Under the pieces are notes generated by a model, which was not told the origin of the DNA, made no database searches, and saw only the letters and a program-made list of their open reading frames with translations. Position numbers and translations under genes: made by a program. Shown one piece after another: positions 19,465 to 28,445 of a DNA stretch of 28,560 nt. Every line of letters begins with the position of its first letter. Positions within the stretch are counted from its first letter, which is position 1. This stretch comes from a virus. Location of the stretch: positions 1 to 28,560 of the IMG/VR virus record IMGVR_UViG_3300038825_001077. The stretch is one strand, 5' to 3'.

Positions 19465-20075
19465 GCCGCAATCTCCATGAGTATAACCTGTGCTTGATGA
19501 GAACTCCCACCAACATTAACACTACCAGATGTACTATTTGCTTTTTTTGCATACAACTTATAGTCAATAGCATTTGTTGTATTGTGTGTTGTATCCATAA
19601 AACTAATTGTTGGTGTAGTGTAATAAACTCTTTCTCCACTTGATACACTTATTCCATGAGAAAGATCACCACTTGATGGATAGAATAATGAATATCCACC
19701 ACCATTAATTTGCCTATATACTACTACTGCGGCTATTGCTTGTGTTCCACTTGCTTGATAAGTGTGTTGTCTAAAATTAAATTGAACAAAAATTTTTGAA
19801 TTCGTTGCACTTGGTGTTATTTGGTCAGTATAACCCGCATCTGTATAACTTGTTGTGCTATGTGCTGTTTGACTTGTAAATAAAGCTGTCTGAGTTTGTA
19901 ATAATTTTCCACCTCCCGCCCCAGTAATTGTACCAGAAAAAGCATAGTCATCAGTTAAATCTAGTTTTGTATTATCAATCGCATCATTAGCAATTTTAGC
20001 TTTAGTTACTATTCCGTCTGTTATATCAGAAGCTGTTAATGGTGCAGAAGTAGGTTGAACTCCAATAAATCCCAT
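19461..20075 (-). CDS. Tail fibre protein A (204 aa)
   Basis: MGFIGVQPTSAPLTASDITD with GIVTKAKIANDAIDNTKLDL is a typical fibre repeat/attachment segment. The C-terminal domain from about 45 (YAFSGTITGAGGGKLLQTQT; then QITPSATNSKIFVQFNFRQH; end VILMEIAA) is paralogous to the fibre C protein. Likely a second or alternative receptor-binding fibre. Confidence 0.8.
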   Translation of the reverse strand: MGFIGVQPTSAPLTASDITDGIVTKAKIANDAIDNTKLDLTDDYAFSGTITGAGGGKLLQTQTALFTSQTAHSTTSYTDAGYTDQITPSATNSKIFVQFNFRQHTYQASGTQAIAAVVVYRQINGGGYSLFYPSSGDLSHGISVSSGERVYYTTPTISFMDTTHNTTNAIDYKLYAKKANSTSGSVNVGGSSHQAQVILMEIAA

Positions 20076-20082
20076 GTTCCCT

Positions 20083-20433
20083 CTATGTTATTTCTAATAT
20101 GCTTAGTGTTGCGTCTATCTTTGCACTAACCGAACAATCAATTTTTAAAATATCAGTTGCTTGAATTACGATCTTGCCACCTGTTAATAGTTCTAAAGTT
20201 GAGTTCGCTGGAATGCTTACATCTTTAACTAATAAAACTGTTTCATTTGTTTCTGTATCAGAAGTATCACTCACTAATTGAACATCACAAGTAACAGCAG
20301 CAGTATGAATATTACAAAGCATTAAACCTATAACTACTGTCGTTGTTGAACTTGGAACTGTGTAAAGTGTTAGCGGAGTTCCTGCAGATGCGGGCATTGC
20401 TCCATTCGTTTTAACTTTAAAAGTATTAGCCAT
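20083..20433 (-). CDS. Tail-associated structural protein (116 aa)
   Basis: MANTFKVKTNGAMPASAGTP then TLYTVPSSTTTVVIGLMLCN, SIPANSTLELLTGGKIVIQA and a final ATLSILEIT are the pattern of a small all-beta protein often found between the tail tip and fibres of marine siphoviruses. It may be a fibre connector or decoration protein. No enzymatic motif. Confidence 0.7.
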   Translation of the reverse strand: MANTFKVKTNGAMPASAGTPLTLYTVPSSTTTVVIGLMLCNIHTAAVTCDVQLVSDTSDTETNETVLLVKDVSIPANSTLELLTGGKIVIQATDILKIDCSVSAKIDATLSILEIT

Positions 20434-20441
20434 ATTTTATC

Positions 20442-20753
20442 CTATCCGAGTGCAATCGCTAAAGGTAACGCATTTGGGTCTGATTCAGTAATTGTACCTG
20501 TTACTGACATCGCACTTGTAATCGCATTACTTGCTATATTAATTTGGAACAGCTCAACATTATCAGTTCCGTCATTTATTTTCACTTTTAATACACCAGA
20601 TGTAGCAGTGTCAACCCACATTGTGCCAGCAACTGCTGAACTTGGAGCAGAACTGCCAGAATTTTGACTACCTAATGCAACAAGAGCATTATTTAAATCA
20701 GTTCTAAAAGCACTGAAACTTTGGTTTGCTATATTTAAATCGTGTTGTGCCAT
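20442..20753 (-). CDS. Short tail fibre N-terminal-type protein (103 aa)
   Basis: MAQHDLNIANQSFSAFRTDL then NNALVALGSQNSGSSAPSSA and GTMWVDTATSGVLKVKINDG match the widespread phage fibre start MAQHDYnIANQsg..FRaDLN.aL.ai.s.NSG...P........WaDT..g.LK.R. Probably a baseplate-attached fibre base that links the tail tip to fibres B and A. Confidence 0.85.
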   Translation of the reverse strand: MAQHDLNIANQSFSAFRTDLNNALVALGSQNSGSSAPSSAVAGTMWVDTATSGVLKVKINDGTDNVELFQINIASNAITSAMSVTGTITESDPNALPLAIALG

Positions 20754-20792
20754 AATTTCTTTTACAGTTATTTAATTAGTTTTTCAAATCTT

Positions 20793-23774
20793 TTATGCAG
20801 TTTTTAATCCATATCCTACTGCTTGATAATCAAATGTTCTATCTACATTAGCATTAGAAGAATTAAAGAAATTTACTGTATATCCGTCTTTAGTTTTGCT
20901 TGAAATAACAAAATAATCTCCTGTCGCCATATTTTGACCAATTATAGTTAAACTAGGAGTAGCATGAAAAGAGTTTGAAAAAGTTATAACTTTAGCAGAT
21001 GTGCCTGAAGATATATCATTTCCTGTTTCTATACGATTATCTAAATTAGTTGTTCCTGTTAAAGCACTAATTTGCGGACTTGTTTTATTATCATTACTTA
21101 TAAGTTTTACTCTAAATTTAAAATACCTCCCATGATATGTTGAATTAGTACAATTATGAAAACTAGAAAAATTAGTATTATCATCTGATGTTGCTACTTG
21201 AATTACAGAACTACAACTTGTTTGTTCCGTGCCGTCAAATGGACTAGGATGTGATTCAAAAAAAGTATAACCATCGCCATCATCAAAAGTAGAATATTGA
21301 TTATCTGATTTCATTCCTATACCAATTTTAAAAGTAACATGACCTTTATACCCTAAATCAAAAGTATTAAAAAATTCATAAGTTCCTGATGATTGAATAT
21401 TTGAATTATAATAAATAGGATTAGATGTAGTGTCAGTTCCACCTAACTCAAAAACACCTTGTGCAGAATCAAAGTTGCCGATTGTAGAATCAAATAAAGT
21501 TATTGTATCTAATTTTATTATTGTAGTTCCATTAGCATCTTCGGTTAAAGCTGTATTTGTATAAGTGCCTAAAGGAAAAGAAGTTGTTTCTACAAATGAT
21601 GTATTTATATTTGTATTAAAATCATCAACATCACTTACTACTGATAATTCATTTATGCTTTCATTACCTAATTTATCAACAGCTTTAATTAAAAATGTTG
21701 TGTCTTTCATATTAGGAACAACAACAGTATGTCCGTCTTTTCTCGGTACATCTACTAAATTTGTTGAGTTTGCCCATAATGCACCTGTTGTTACATTTTG
21801 ATACCGAATAGCATAATATTCTAAATCTAAATCTGTAACAGGTATCCATGTTAATCTTAATTGATTGTTTCCTATAAATTCACTAGAAAAATCTGTTACA
21901 TCTTCTGGGCTTTCAGTAGCACCAACTATTACTCTTTGAGTAGAAACATAAGTAGAAGATATACCTAAACTATTTATCGCTTTTACTCTTATGTCATATG
22001 TTAGATTATCTATAACATTTAACATTTCATAATTAAGCTGTGAGCCTACTGCTAAAACTTTAAAATCACTTTCAGTAGATAGTTTCGTTTCAACTTGATA
22101 ATTTTGTACAAAGTTATCTGTAGAAGCACCAACTGTTATTGTCATTTTTGTTATGACTGTTCCGTCATTATAAGCCACCATTTCATCTGTTGCTGTAACA
22201 CTTGACGGTGGTTGTATACTAAAAGGATTAGGCAAATTAGTATCTGGAATAGTAGCTACTGTTTGTTGTGTTCCAAAAGTATAATAAGAATCTTGATGTT
22301 CTGATAAAGTTAATTTTACTGTTGAATCAGTATTTATAGTTAATGCTTGAACTCTAAAAGGTTTAGCAGAAAATCCCGGAGTAGCATGTGTTATATTTAC
22401 TATATCGCCGATAGCTAAATCTAAAGCAGTACCGTCAGCAGTTAATGATACATCTAAACTTGACCTTGACCTACGCAAAATAATTTCTGCCATTTCTTGT
22501 GCTTGATAAGGATTAGTCAATGTAGGAAAATCAAAACGACCTTCTAATAATAAACCACCATCAGCAGTTTTCATTGTTGCGTGTTGATCAGCAGTTGCTT
22601 CGTTTGAATCATCAACAGGCGGATATTGTACTTCGTCTGATTGATAATTTTTATCTGGATTGATATATGAAACAATAACTCTATTAAATCGTGAATTTTT
22701 ATTTTTAGATGCTACTGTTATCCCACCAATTATATTATCTTCTGATAAAGTTATAGTAGCAGTACCTGTGCTTTCAACTAAAATTTTATACAAACCTGAT
22801 GTGAAATTTAATATACCTCGGCAACCTTTTATAATTTCTTTCACATTATCAATCGCTTTTCTTGATGTATCAACAACAGCATGACTATCCATTAAATCTA
22901 TTTGACTAGCACCAGAATATGGAGTGATATTTACATCACAAACATCGCCAGCAGTTTGCCAATCTGCAAAGTTAGAATCAAAATAACTATTAGCAATACC
23001 CATACCGAAACGAGTATTACGCAAATAATCTAATAATTGATAAACAGGATTATCTGAATATTCCCATGTTGATGAAGTATCTGCTCTATGAGAGCCTGTA
23101 CCACCTGTTACTGTACTGTCTAAGTTAGGATTATAAACTTTTTTGCCTTGTACTACTGCATGGACTGTTGGAATACTACCAAAAGCATCGCTGTTCCATT
23201 TAAAACGCAAAGCCAAATAAGCTAAACCTCTTAATCTATGATTGCTTGTCCATGATGATAATGTACTTATTAATGAATCAGTACTTTGACTGTCACTACC
23301 ATAATGTGGTCTAACAGTTATTAAACTTTCTGCACTAGAGCTCGTATCACTTGGATCAGCTTTAAAATAATTAGCATCACTACTAGCAACAGTTCTTTCT
23401 GTATTATCAGATAAATCGCCAGACCATGTAACAACATTATCGTTTATATGTATTGATGTAATATCGTTTATTTCTCCTTCTCCTAAAACCATAACCATAT
23501 ATAAATATTGATTATCAGTTCCTGATGTTTCTAAAAAAACGACATTACCACCTACTTTTCTTGTTCCATAAATTATTGGTATTGCACTATTGGCTGATAC
23601 TTTATTTAATAAAACACCTTTTGCTGTTTGATCTTGATTAAAATCGCCATAATCTGGAATATCAGGCATAGGCATAATCCAACCGATAACACCCTCAACA
23701 ATATCAACAATTACATCTATAATATCTCCAATAATAGGAATATCTCCAAAGTCTGGTAAATCAACACTACACAT
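20793..23774 (-). CDS. Tail tip / host specificity protein, J-like (993 aa)
   Basis: The N-terminus has a hydrophobic segment (PIIGDIIDVIVDIVEGVIGW) and IIYGTRKVGGNVVFLETSGT, then LYMVMVLGEGEINDITSIHI, classic for lambda gpJ-like proteins. The centre has a TipJ phage-tail domain (YNPNLDSTVTGG, NPVYQLLDYLRNTRFGMGI, about 220-270). Fibronectin-III-like modules lie around 540-720. The C-terminus (TPSLTIIGQNMATGDYFVIS) is a common ending. It forms the central tail tip that contacts the host. Confidence 0.92.
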   Translation of the reverse strand: MCSVDLPDFGDIPIIGDIIDVIVDIVEGVIGWIMPMPDIPDYGDFNQDQTAKGVLLNKVSANSAIPIIYGTRKVGGNVVFLETSGTDNQYLYMVMVLGEGEINDITSIHINDNVVTWSGDLSDNTERTVASSDANYFKADPSDTSSSAESLITVRPHYGSDSQSTDSLISTLSSWTSNHRLRGLAYLALRFKWNSDAFGSIPTVHAVVQGKKVYNPNLDSTVTGGTGSHRADTSSTWEYSDNPVYQLLDYLRNTRFGMGIANSYFDSNFADWQTAGDVCDVNITPYSGASQIDLMDSHAVVDTSRKAIDNVKEIIKGCRGILNFTSGLYKILVESTGTATITLSEDNIIGGITVASKNKNSRFNRVIVSYINPDKNYQSDEVQYPPVDDSNEATADQHATMKTADGGLLLEGRFDFPTLTNPYQAQEMAEIILRRSRSSLDVSLTADGTALDLAIGDIVNITHATPGFSAKPFRVQALTINTDSTVKLTLSEHQDSYYTFGTQQTVATIPDTNLPNPFSIQPPSSVTATDEMVAYNDGTVITKMTITVGASTDNFVQNYQVETKLSTESDFKVLAVGSQLNYEMLNVIDNLTYDIRVKAINSLGISSTYVSTQRVIVGATESPEDVTDFSSEFIGNNQLRLTWIPVTDLDLEYYAIRYQNVTTGALWANSTNLVDVPRKDGHTVVVPNMKDTTFLIKAVDKLGNESINELSVVSDVDDFNTNINTSFVETTSFPLGTYTNTALTEDANGTTIIKLDTITLFDSTIGNFDSAQGVFELGGTDTTSNPIYYNSNIQSSGTYEFFNTFDLGYKGHVTFKIGIGMKSDNQYSTFDDGDGYTFFESHPSPFDGTEQTSCSSVIQVATSDDNTNFSSFHNCTNSTYHGRYFKFRVKLISNDNKTSPQISALTGTTNLDNRIETGNDISSGTSAKVITFSNSFHATPSLTIIGQNMATGDYFVISSKTKDGYTVNFFNSSNANVDRTFDYQAVGYGLKTA

Positions 23775-24215
23775 TTATTTTAATCTCCAATTAGAACCCA
23801 TATTTTCAAATCCCAATTTTTCAAAAAGTTTATCTCCATTTAATTTTGCAATTATTGATAAAGATATAGGTAAATTTTGTGCTACTTGTTTTACACTATC
23901 TATTAATTGTTTTACTAATTTATAATTTCTGTATTGTTTTAAAACATATATTAATTGAATAACCATTGTTTCATCATCACTCCACCAATAAGAAGTTTTA
24001 TAAAAAATACAAACACCAATTAAGTTATTATCATCTAAATTTTTAACACAAATAATTTTACCTTTTTCTAACATAGCAAATATAAATTTTTGTAATTTTT
24101 CTGTTTTTATTTCTGGATAATCACATTCAAATAAATCTTCTTTAAATATTTTTAAAAGTTTCATTATATCTTTTACATCTTTTTTTTCTGCTTGATAAAA
24201 ATTGCAACTAGGCAT
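23775..24215 (-). CDS. GNAT-family acetyltransferase (146 aa)
   Basis: GNAT pattern: N-terminal helices (EKKDVKDIMKLLKIFKEDLF), beta strands IICVKNLDDNNLIGVCIFYK, the coenzyme-binding region VIQLIYVLKQYRNYKLVKQL at about 86-105 (reduced Q-x-x-R-N loop), and the C-terminal GDKLFEKLGFENMGSNWRLK. The substrate is unknown. Acetyltransferases inserted between tail genes recur in siphoviruses. It overlaps the upstream tail gene by 8 bp. Confidence 0.78.
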   Translation of the reverse strand: MPSCNFYQAEKKDVKDIMKLLKIFKEDLFECDYPEIKTEKLQKFIFAMLEKGKIICVKNLDDNNLIGVCIFYKTSYWWSDDETMVIQLIYVLKQYRNYKLVKQLIDSVKQVAQNLPISLSIIAKLNGDKLFEKLGFENMGSNWRLK

Positions 24216-24780
24216 CTGCTCTTCCCCATCTTAAATCTCTCACAGTTAGAGCCGCGAATTCCATTCCTTTATCGCCACTGAAAAATCTTTGTTGTGAATT
24301 ATCTGTTGTTGCTCGGCCACTTGTTTTATCAAATTGCCCCCAATGAGAAGTTACATTTAAAACTAAATTAGCAGTATCAGTTGAATCAACTATTCTGTAT
24401 TCGTCAATCGTTCCATAATATAATAAATAAGGATCACTAATTAAAGCATTGTTACTATCTAAATATCCTCGCCATATTTTTACATCAGAATTAATCACAT
24501 TTTCATTTAAAACTACTGATACATAAGTTTGATCAACAGCTGATAAAGAAATAGATAAAGAATTTTTTGTTGGCGCATTAGCTTCATTAACACCTGTTAT
24601 ATTTTTTAAATGGCCACTAGCATTATAAGTTTGTGAACTACCACTTACACTTGAAACTAAATTAAAAGATGCATTTGTTAAATATTGTGGTGTTGCGAAA
24701 CCGATATAAACTAAAAGAACAGGACTAATATTTCCTGTTGCTAATTCAGTTTTAACAGAAGATGAAAGACCCCTTGACAT
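24208..24780 (-). CDS. Minor tail protein, DUF2163/gpL-like (190 aa)
   Basis: N-terminus SSVKTELATGNISPVLLVYI, a beta-rich middle (LKNITGVNEANAPTKNSLSI, then YGTIDEYRIVDSTDTANLVL), and the end GRATTDNSQQRFFSGDKGME then DLRWGRADA fit the phage minor tail protein that lies between the distal tail protein and the J-like protein. Position is exactly as expected in siphovirus tail modules. Confidence 0.76.
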   Translation of the reverse strand: MSRGLSSSVKTELATGNISPVLLVYIGFATPQYLTNASFNLVSSVSGSSQTYNASGHLKNITGVNEANAPTKNSLSISLSAVDQTYVSVVLNENVINSDVKIWRGYLDSNNALISDPYLLYYGTIDEYRIVDSTDTANLVLNVTSHWGQFDKTSGRATTDNSQQRFFSGDKGMEFAALTVRDLRWGRADA

Positions 24781-25391
24781 TATAAACTTTCAATAACATC
24801 AAATTCAAAATTATGTAATGGCTCTCCGTTACTATCTCCATTACTCATAGGAAATTCTTGTAGGTCGCTCGTTAATTGCACAGTAAAAGGTACATCATCA
24901 TAGGTAACTGCTTCATTATTTGCTAAAGCACTTCTTAAAGGTGGCTCTATCGTAACTGTTGAAGCATTACTGCTAGAAGTAACATCATCAACCACCATAT
25001 AAACTTTAGAGTGACCATTAAATTTTATAAAATCGCCTGCACGAAATCTATGTGTGCCGTCAGCATGAAAACCGTCCATAGCAATAGTTGTATCGCCCAC
25101 TGCATGAACACCATTAACTAAAACTGTTCCTGTTTCATTACCATTAGAATCTAAATAATTTGGAAAAGTAATTGTAAAACTTTCTTTTTGTGATCGTTGT
25201 TTCATTATAAAAGCCATGATAGACTGAAAAGATAATCTAGGTTGTTGTTTATATACGCAACTAAACTGCCATCGTTGTCCTTGTATTTGTCTACGAAAAG
25301 TTTTTCCGCTATCAGTAGTTGATACTAAAGTTTTTTGCTGACTTGAAATATTTACAGCAGTAAAATCAACACTAGGTAATGCCCCACTCAT
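24780..25391 (-). CDS. Minor/distal tail protein (203 aa)
   Basis: PSVDFTAVNISSQQKTLVST and RRQIQGQRWQFSCVYKQQPR begin the protein. GDTTIAMDGFHADGTHRFRA, then GDFIKFNGHSKVYMVVDDVT and the ending EPLHNFEFDVIESL are typical of distal-tail/hub proteins that sit after the tape measure gene. No enzyme motif. The ATG overlaps the tape measure stop (ATGA). Confidence 0.75.
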   Translation of the reverse strand: MSGALPSVDFTAVNISSQQKTLVSTTDSGKTFRRQIQGQRWQFSCVYKQQPRLSFQSIMAFIMKQRSQKESFTITFPNYLDSNGNETGTVLVNGVHAVGDTTIAMDGFHADGTHRFRAGDFIKFNGHSKVYMVVDDVTSSSNASTVTIEPPLRSALANNEAVTYDDVPFTVQLTSDLQEFPMSNGDSNGEPLHNFEFDVIESL

Positions 25392-27370
25392 ATAATTGCC
25401 TGTCTTCCTTTTTCATTAACAGCACTGTTAATCATATTAACTATAACACCACGACTATTAACTAATAATTCATTAAACCCTCTAGCATCAACTGTATTTA
25501 TATTAAAGTTTACATTTACACCCTGTTTTAAATCGTGGTTAGGAACAATATTACCATCTTGATTTGGTACAAACATCTCACGACCAGATTCACCGACTAT
25601 ATATGGCTCGCCTTTTTTAACACGACCACCTAATTGTCTGCCTGTATATTCTTGTTTTGCTATTGTTGCTATTTGTACAGCACCTAAACCACCAATCATT
25701 ACAGCTAAAGGTATGCCGAAAGGTCCCAAAGCTAATGCTTTAGAAACACCTCGTGCAGTATTAACGACAGCATCTTTTATAGCTAATGCTTTGTTAATCA
25801 TAAATACTTCTCTGTTATGTTTAGCTAGTTCGCTTATTAATTCACGACCACTTGCTTTAGTTAAATCCATGACTTGATCTTTTGATAATTTTTCTAATTC
25901 CATTTCAGAAAATTTAAAATTACGCATTAATTCTACTTGTTTTTTATAATGATCTCTCATCATTTGTAATTCTTTGTCATTTTTTTTAGCTATATCAAGT
26001 ATTTCATCTTTCCTTATTTTTTCTAAATCATCACGCAGTTGTGAATGTATTTTTACAGTTAATGCTTTTAAAATTTGTTTGTCGTTTTCTGTTAAATTTT
26101 GTTCGTCTTCAAAATATTTATTTATAATATCTAATTGTTTTTTTGCATTGTGAACTGCTAATTGTTGTTCAGTCATGTATTTAGCTTGAATTGATTCAAT
26201 ATCTTTTTTTAGTCCACTTTCTTTAATTTTTTTATTAATGTGTAAAACTCTTGTGTTATCTTCTATCGCATCAGTATTTTTTTTAATTTCTTCTTTTTCT
26301 TTTTCAAATGCTGACATGTTTTCATCAATTTTTAATTTTAGACTATCCATTACTTCGCCTAAACCTACAAAAGCTGCTGCTGCTGCCGCTGTTGCTCCTG
26401 CGATTAAAGCCCAACCTCCGGGTCCACTTAATGCAACCAATGCTGTTGTCGCTACAACCATTGCCTGTATTGCTCTTGCACCAGCCATTAAATAACTCGC
26501 AATTTTTAATGAAATTAAAATTTTAAAAGTAGTGACAACCAAATCCATGTTATCTTTTAATAATTGTGCACCCTTACCTAATTGCTCAACAGCAAATCCT
26601 AATGTTGTCCCAATAGATACAGCAATCCTATCTACTTCATTTGCATTATCTTCTAAAAATTTATTTAAATCTCCAAATTGATTTTTCATTTCTGGAAAAA
26701 ATCCTGCATCTAAAATTGTTCTTTGGAAATTAAAAACTTTATCACCGATCATTGACAAAGTTCCCTCGAGAGTATTAGCTAACTCTTTAGTAGCACCGTC
26801 AAATTTACCTCCCGCACCGAAAGTTTCTTGTAACGCAGTAACAGTTTCCTCAATTGAAACAGTTGCACCTGCTTTAAAACCTAACATAGCACGAACACCA
26901 CGATCTCTAAATAAATCAGCCGCTCCTATGCCTGCAGACATTGACCTTTGTATTTGTTCAGAAGCAGTTCTAAAATCTAAACCAGTAACAGCCGCTACAT
27001 TACCTGTTATTCTCATTAATTCAGCGAGTTCTTCTGCGTCTTTACTTACAACAGCTAAAACTCCTGATCCTTGTTGTATTTCTTCTAATGAAAAAGGTAC
27101 TTCAGATGCAAATTTTGCCATTTCATCAAATGCTTTTGCACCTTCTTGCGCACTACCAAATAAAAATTTTAATCTAACTTGTAATCCTTCAATTTGTTTT
27201 CCTGTATTAACTAATGATCTTATTGCTAATCCTGCACCTAAACCTATTAATGCATTACGAACATTAAATACTGATCCTTTTACTTTATCTAAATTTCCTT
27301 GAACACTTTGTAATGCTCTACGAGATCTATCTTTAGCAACTATGTCAATATTAACTTTTTTTGTAGCCAT
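25388..27370 (-). CDS. Tape measure protein (660 aa)
   Basis: The longest late protein but one, starting MATKKVNIDIVAKDRSRRAL then QSVQGNLDKVKGS. The region SLEEIQQGSGVLAVVSKDAE and AAVTGLDFRTASEQIQRSMS is a conserved tape-measure N-domain (family lambda-like/TP901-like). Hydrophobic helices lie at about 275-345 (IASYLMAGARAIQAMVVATT; GGWALIAGATAAAAAAFVGL), followed by coiled coils to about 510. The final region GRQLGGRVKKGEPYIVGESG is a common tape-measure C-terminal block. It sets tail length; 660 residues imply a tail of about 100 nm by the usual 0.15 nm per residue. Confidence 0.94.
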   Translation of the reverse strand: MATKKVNIDIVAKDRSRRALQSVQGNLDKVKGSVFNVRNALIGLGAGLAIRSLVNTGKQIEGLQVRLKFLFGSAQEGAKAFDEMAKFASEVPFSLEEIQQGSGVLAVVSKDAEELAELMRITGNVAAVTGLDFRTASEQIQRSMSAGIGAADLFRDRGVRAMLGFKAGATVSIEETVTALQETFGAGGKFDGATKELANTLEGTLSMIGDKVFNFQRTILDAGFFPEMKNQFGDLNKFLEDNANEVDRIAVSIGTTLGFAVEQLGKGAQLLKDNMDLVVTTFKILISLKIASYLMAGARAIQAMVVATTALVALSGPGGWALIAGATAAAAAAFVGLGEVMDSLKLKIDENMSAFEKEKEEIKKNTDAIEDNTRVLHINKKIKESGLKKDIESIQAKYMTEQQLAVHNAKKQLDIINKYFEDEQNLTENDKQILKALTVKIHSQLRDDLEKIRKDEILDIAKKNDKELQMMRDHYKKQVELMRNFKFSEMELEKLSKDQVMDLTKASGRELISELAKHNREVFMINKALAIKDAVVNTARGVSKALALGPFGIPLAVMIGGLGAVQIATIAKQEYTGRQLGGRVKKGEPYIVGESGREMFVPNQDGNIVPNHDLKQGVNVNFNINTVDARGFNELLVNSRGVIVNMINSAVNEKGRQAII

Positions 27371-27543
27371 TATCTTTTCATTTGATTAATCCGTTGTTGC
27401 CTTTCTGATTCTTCTTTTTGTAAATCATAATAAGCACACCACATATTAAACTCTGTAACTGACATTTGCAAGATTTCACTTAATGTCTTATGTAGCTTTT
27501 CAGCTAAAGCTAACAGGGAGTATAACTCCCCATTATTTTTTAT
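27370..27543 (-). CDS. Tail assembly chaperone T extension, made by -1 frameshift
   Basis: This frame has no upstream ATG: it opens after a stop at 27552-27550 and is entered only by a -1 slip on the A9 run (27551-27543). Zero-frame codons there are AAA AAA AAA TAA, giving the heptamer A_AAA_AAA just before the stop. After the slip it reads IKNNGELYSLLALAEKLHKT, then SEILQMSVTEFNMWCAYYDL and QKEESERQQR, ending in TAA that overlaps the tape measure ATG. The core MSVTEFNMWCAYY is typical of lambda gpT-like chaperones. The fusion would be about 172 residues. A hairpin at 27516-27530 may stimulate the slip. Confidence 0.85.
   Translation of the reverse strand: MKNNGELYSLLALAEKLHKTLSEILQMSVTEFNMWCAYYDLQKEESERQQRINQMKR
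27516..27530 (-). promoter_or_regulatory. Hairpin downstream of the frameshift site
   Basis: On the minus strand GGGAGT (27530-27525) pairs with ACTCCC (27521-27516), a 6-bp stem with a 3-nt loop. It lies 12 nt after the slippery A-run, somewhat longer than the usual 5-9 nt spacing for a stimulator of -1 frameshifting. Confidence 0.55.
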
Positions 27544-27887
27544 TTTTTTTTAAGTGTATTTATTGATTCTTCTGTGTTCATAATAGCTGTTGCTACTTTT
27601 GCAATAACATCAGTATCAGCTTTTACTTTGAATTTTAATTTTGTATCTAAAGCGAACATTTTATCGCCATCTTTAGTTAGAGCTTTTTCTATTATAACAT
27701 CAATTAAAACATTCAAATCACTATCATTAGCACCTTTAAATATTTTTGATTTTTCTAACATGTTAAAGGGTTTTGAATAAATCGCTTTATCGCCTGTTAA
27801 ACCCCATTCTGGAACTTCTATAATTTTTGTTTCAAGGGAATCAAAATGTGATTTGACTCCCTCAAAAAAATCTATTTTTTCTGCCAT
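27540..27887 (-). CDS. Tail assembly chaperone G (115 aa)
   Basis: Lies between the major tail protein and the tape measure gene, where the lambda gpG analogue is expected. MAEKIDFFEGVKSHFDSLET, EWGLTGDKAIYSKPFNMLEK and the end NTEESINTLKKK show a small acidic helical protein. The normal product ends at TAA 27542-27540. A fraction of ribosomes is predicted to shift into the T frame. It coats the tape measure protein during tail assembly. Confidence 0.85.
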   Translation of the reverse strand: MAEKIDFFEGVKSHFDSLETKIIEVPEWGLTGDKAIYSKPFNMLEKSKIFKGANDSDLNVLIDVIIEKALTKDGDKMFALDTKLKFKVKADTDVIAKVATAIMNTEESINTLKKK

Positions 27888-27890
27888 AAA

Positions 27891-28274
27891 TTATACTGTA
27901 CCTATTGTCAAAGCACCTGTGCCTTGAAATGCAACTGAACGAGTAGAAACACCATCAAGGGTTACACCTACTGACATTGAAGTAACGATACCATTGCCAG
28001 CAAAACTTTGATCTCCTGAAGTATTTCCTTCTGGCAACAAAGTAAAGGCAATAGTTGCTCCTACATCTAGATTTTCTTGTGCTGTATCTCCCTCATCGTA
28101 GTGCATATCAATACTTCCACTAAATGCAGTTCTGCCAGCCATATAAGTTTTAGCAGAATTACCTAGTGAGGTATCTTCAACAACATCAGCAGTAGTGTCA
28201 ATCGTAAAGCCTGTAACTCCACTCATAACATCAGAGCCTACTTTTAGAACTCCTTCTTTACCATGATGTGCCAT
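27891..28274 (-). CDS. Major tail (tube) protein (127 aa)
   Basis: MAHHGKEGVLKVGSDVMSGV then TGFTIDTTADVVEDTSLGNS and TYMAGRTAFSGSIDMHYDEG followed by ALTIGTV match the short major tail tube proteins of siphoviruses (start MAhhGkeGvvkvG). It polymerises into the tail tube. Strong AAGGAG ribosome site, as expected for an abundant protein. Confidence 0.88.
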   Translation of the reverse strand: MAHHGKEGVLKVGSDVMSGVTGFTIDTTADVVEDTSLGNSAKTYMAGRTAFSGSIDMHYDEGDTAQENLDVGATIAFTLLPEGNTSGDQSFAGNGIVTSMSVGVTLDGVSTRSVAFQGTGALTIGTV

Positions 28275-28277
28275 ATT

Positions 28278-28445
28278 TTACTCCTTTGAGTTAGGTTTAA
28301 TGTCTAGTTTTTTGGGCTGTTCTTTTGGAACAACATGCTCATTACTAGACAATTTCTTATATCCTCGTTTTTCAAATCTTTCAAGACTATCTTCACGAAT
28401 AATAATAGTATCTTTGCCATTTGTAATTTTAATATCTTTAGCCAT
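28278..28445 (-). CDS. Small unknown protein between tail terminator and tail tube genes (55 aa)
   Basis: ATG at 28445 overlaps the stop of the upstream gene (TAATG); TAA at 28280-28278. The product begins MAKDIKITNGKDTIIIREDS then LERFEKRGYKKL. It is charged and soluble. Small genes at this site are frequent; function unknown. The ribosome site of the tail tube gene overlaps its 3' end. Confidence 0.7.
   Translation of the reverse strand: MAKDIKITNGKDTIIIREDSLERFEKRGYKKLSSNEHVVPKEQPKKLDIKPNSKE

Noticed and set aside
26238-26526. Plus-strand reading frames opposite the tape measure gene
   Set aside because: Low-complexity Ala/Leu-rich antisense of the tape measure hydrophobic region, without ribosome sites.
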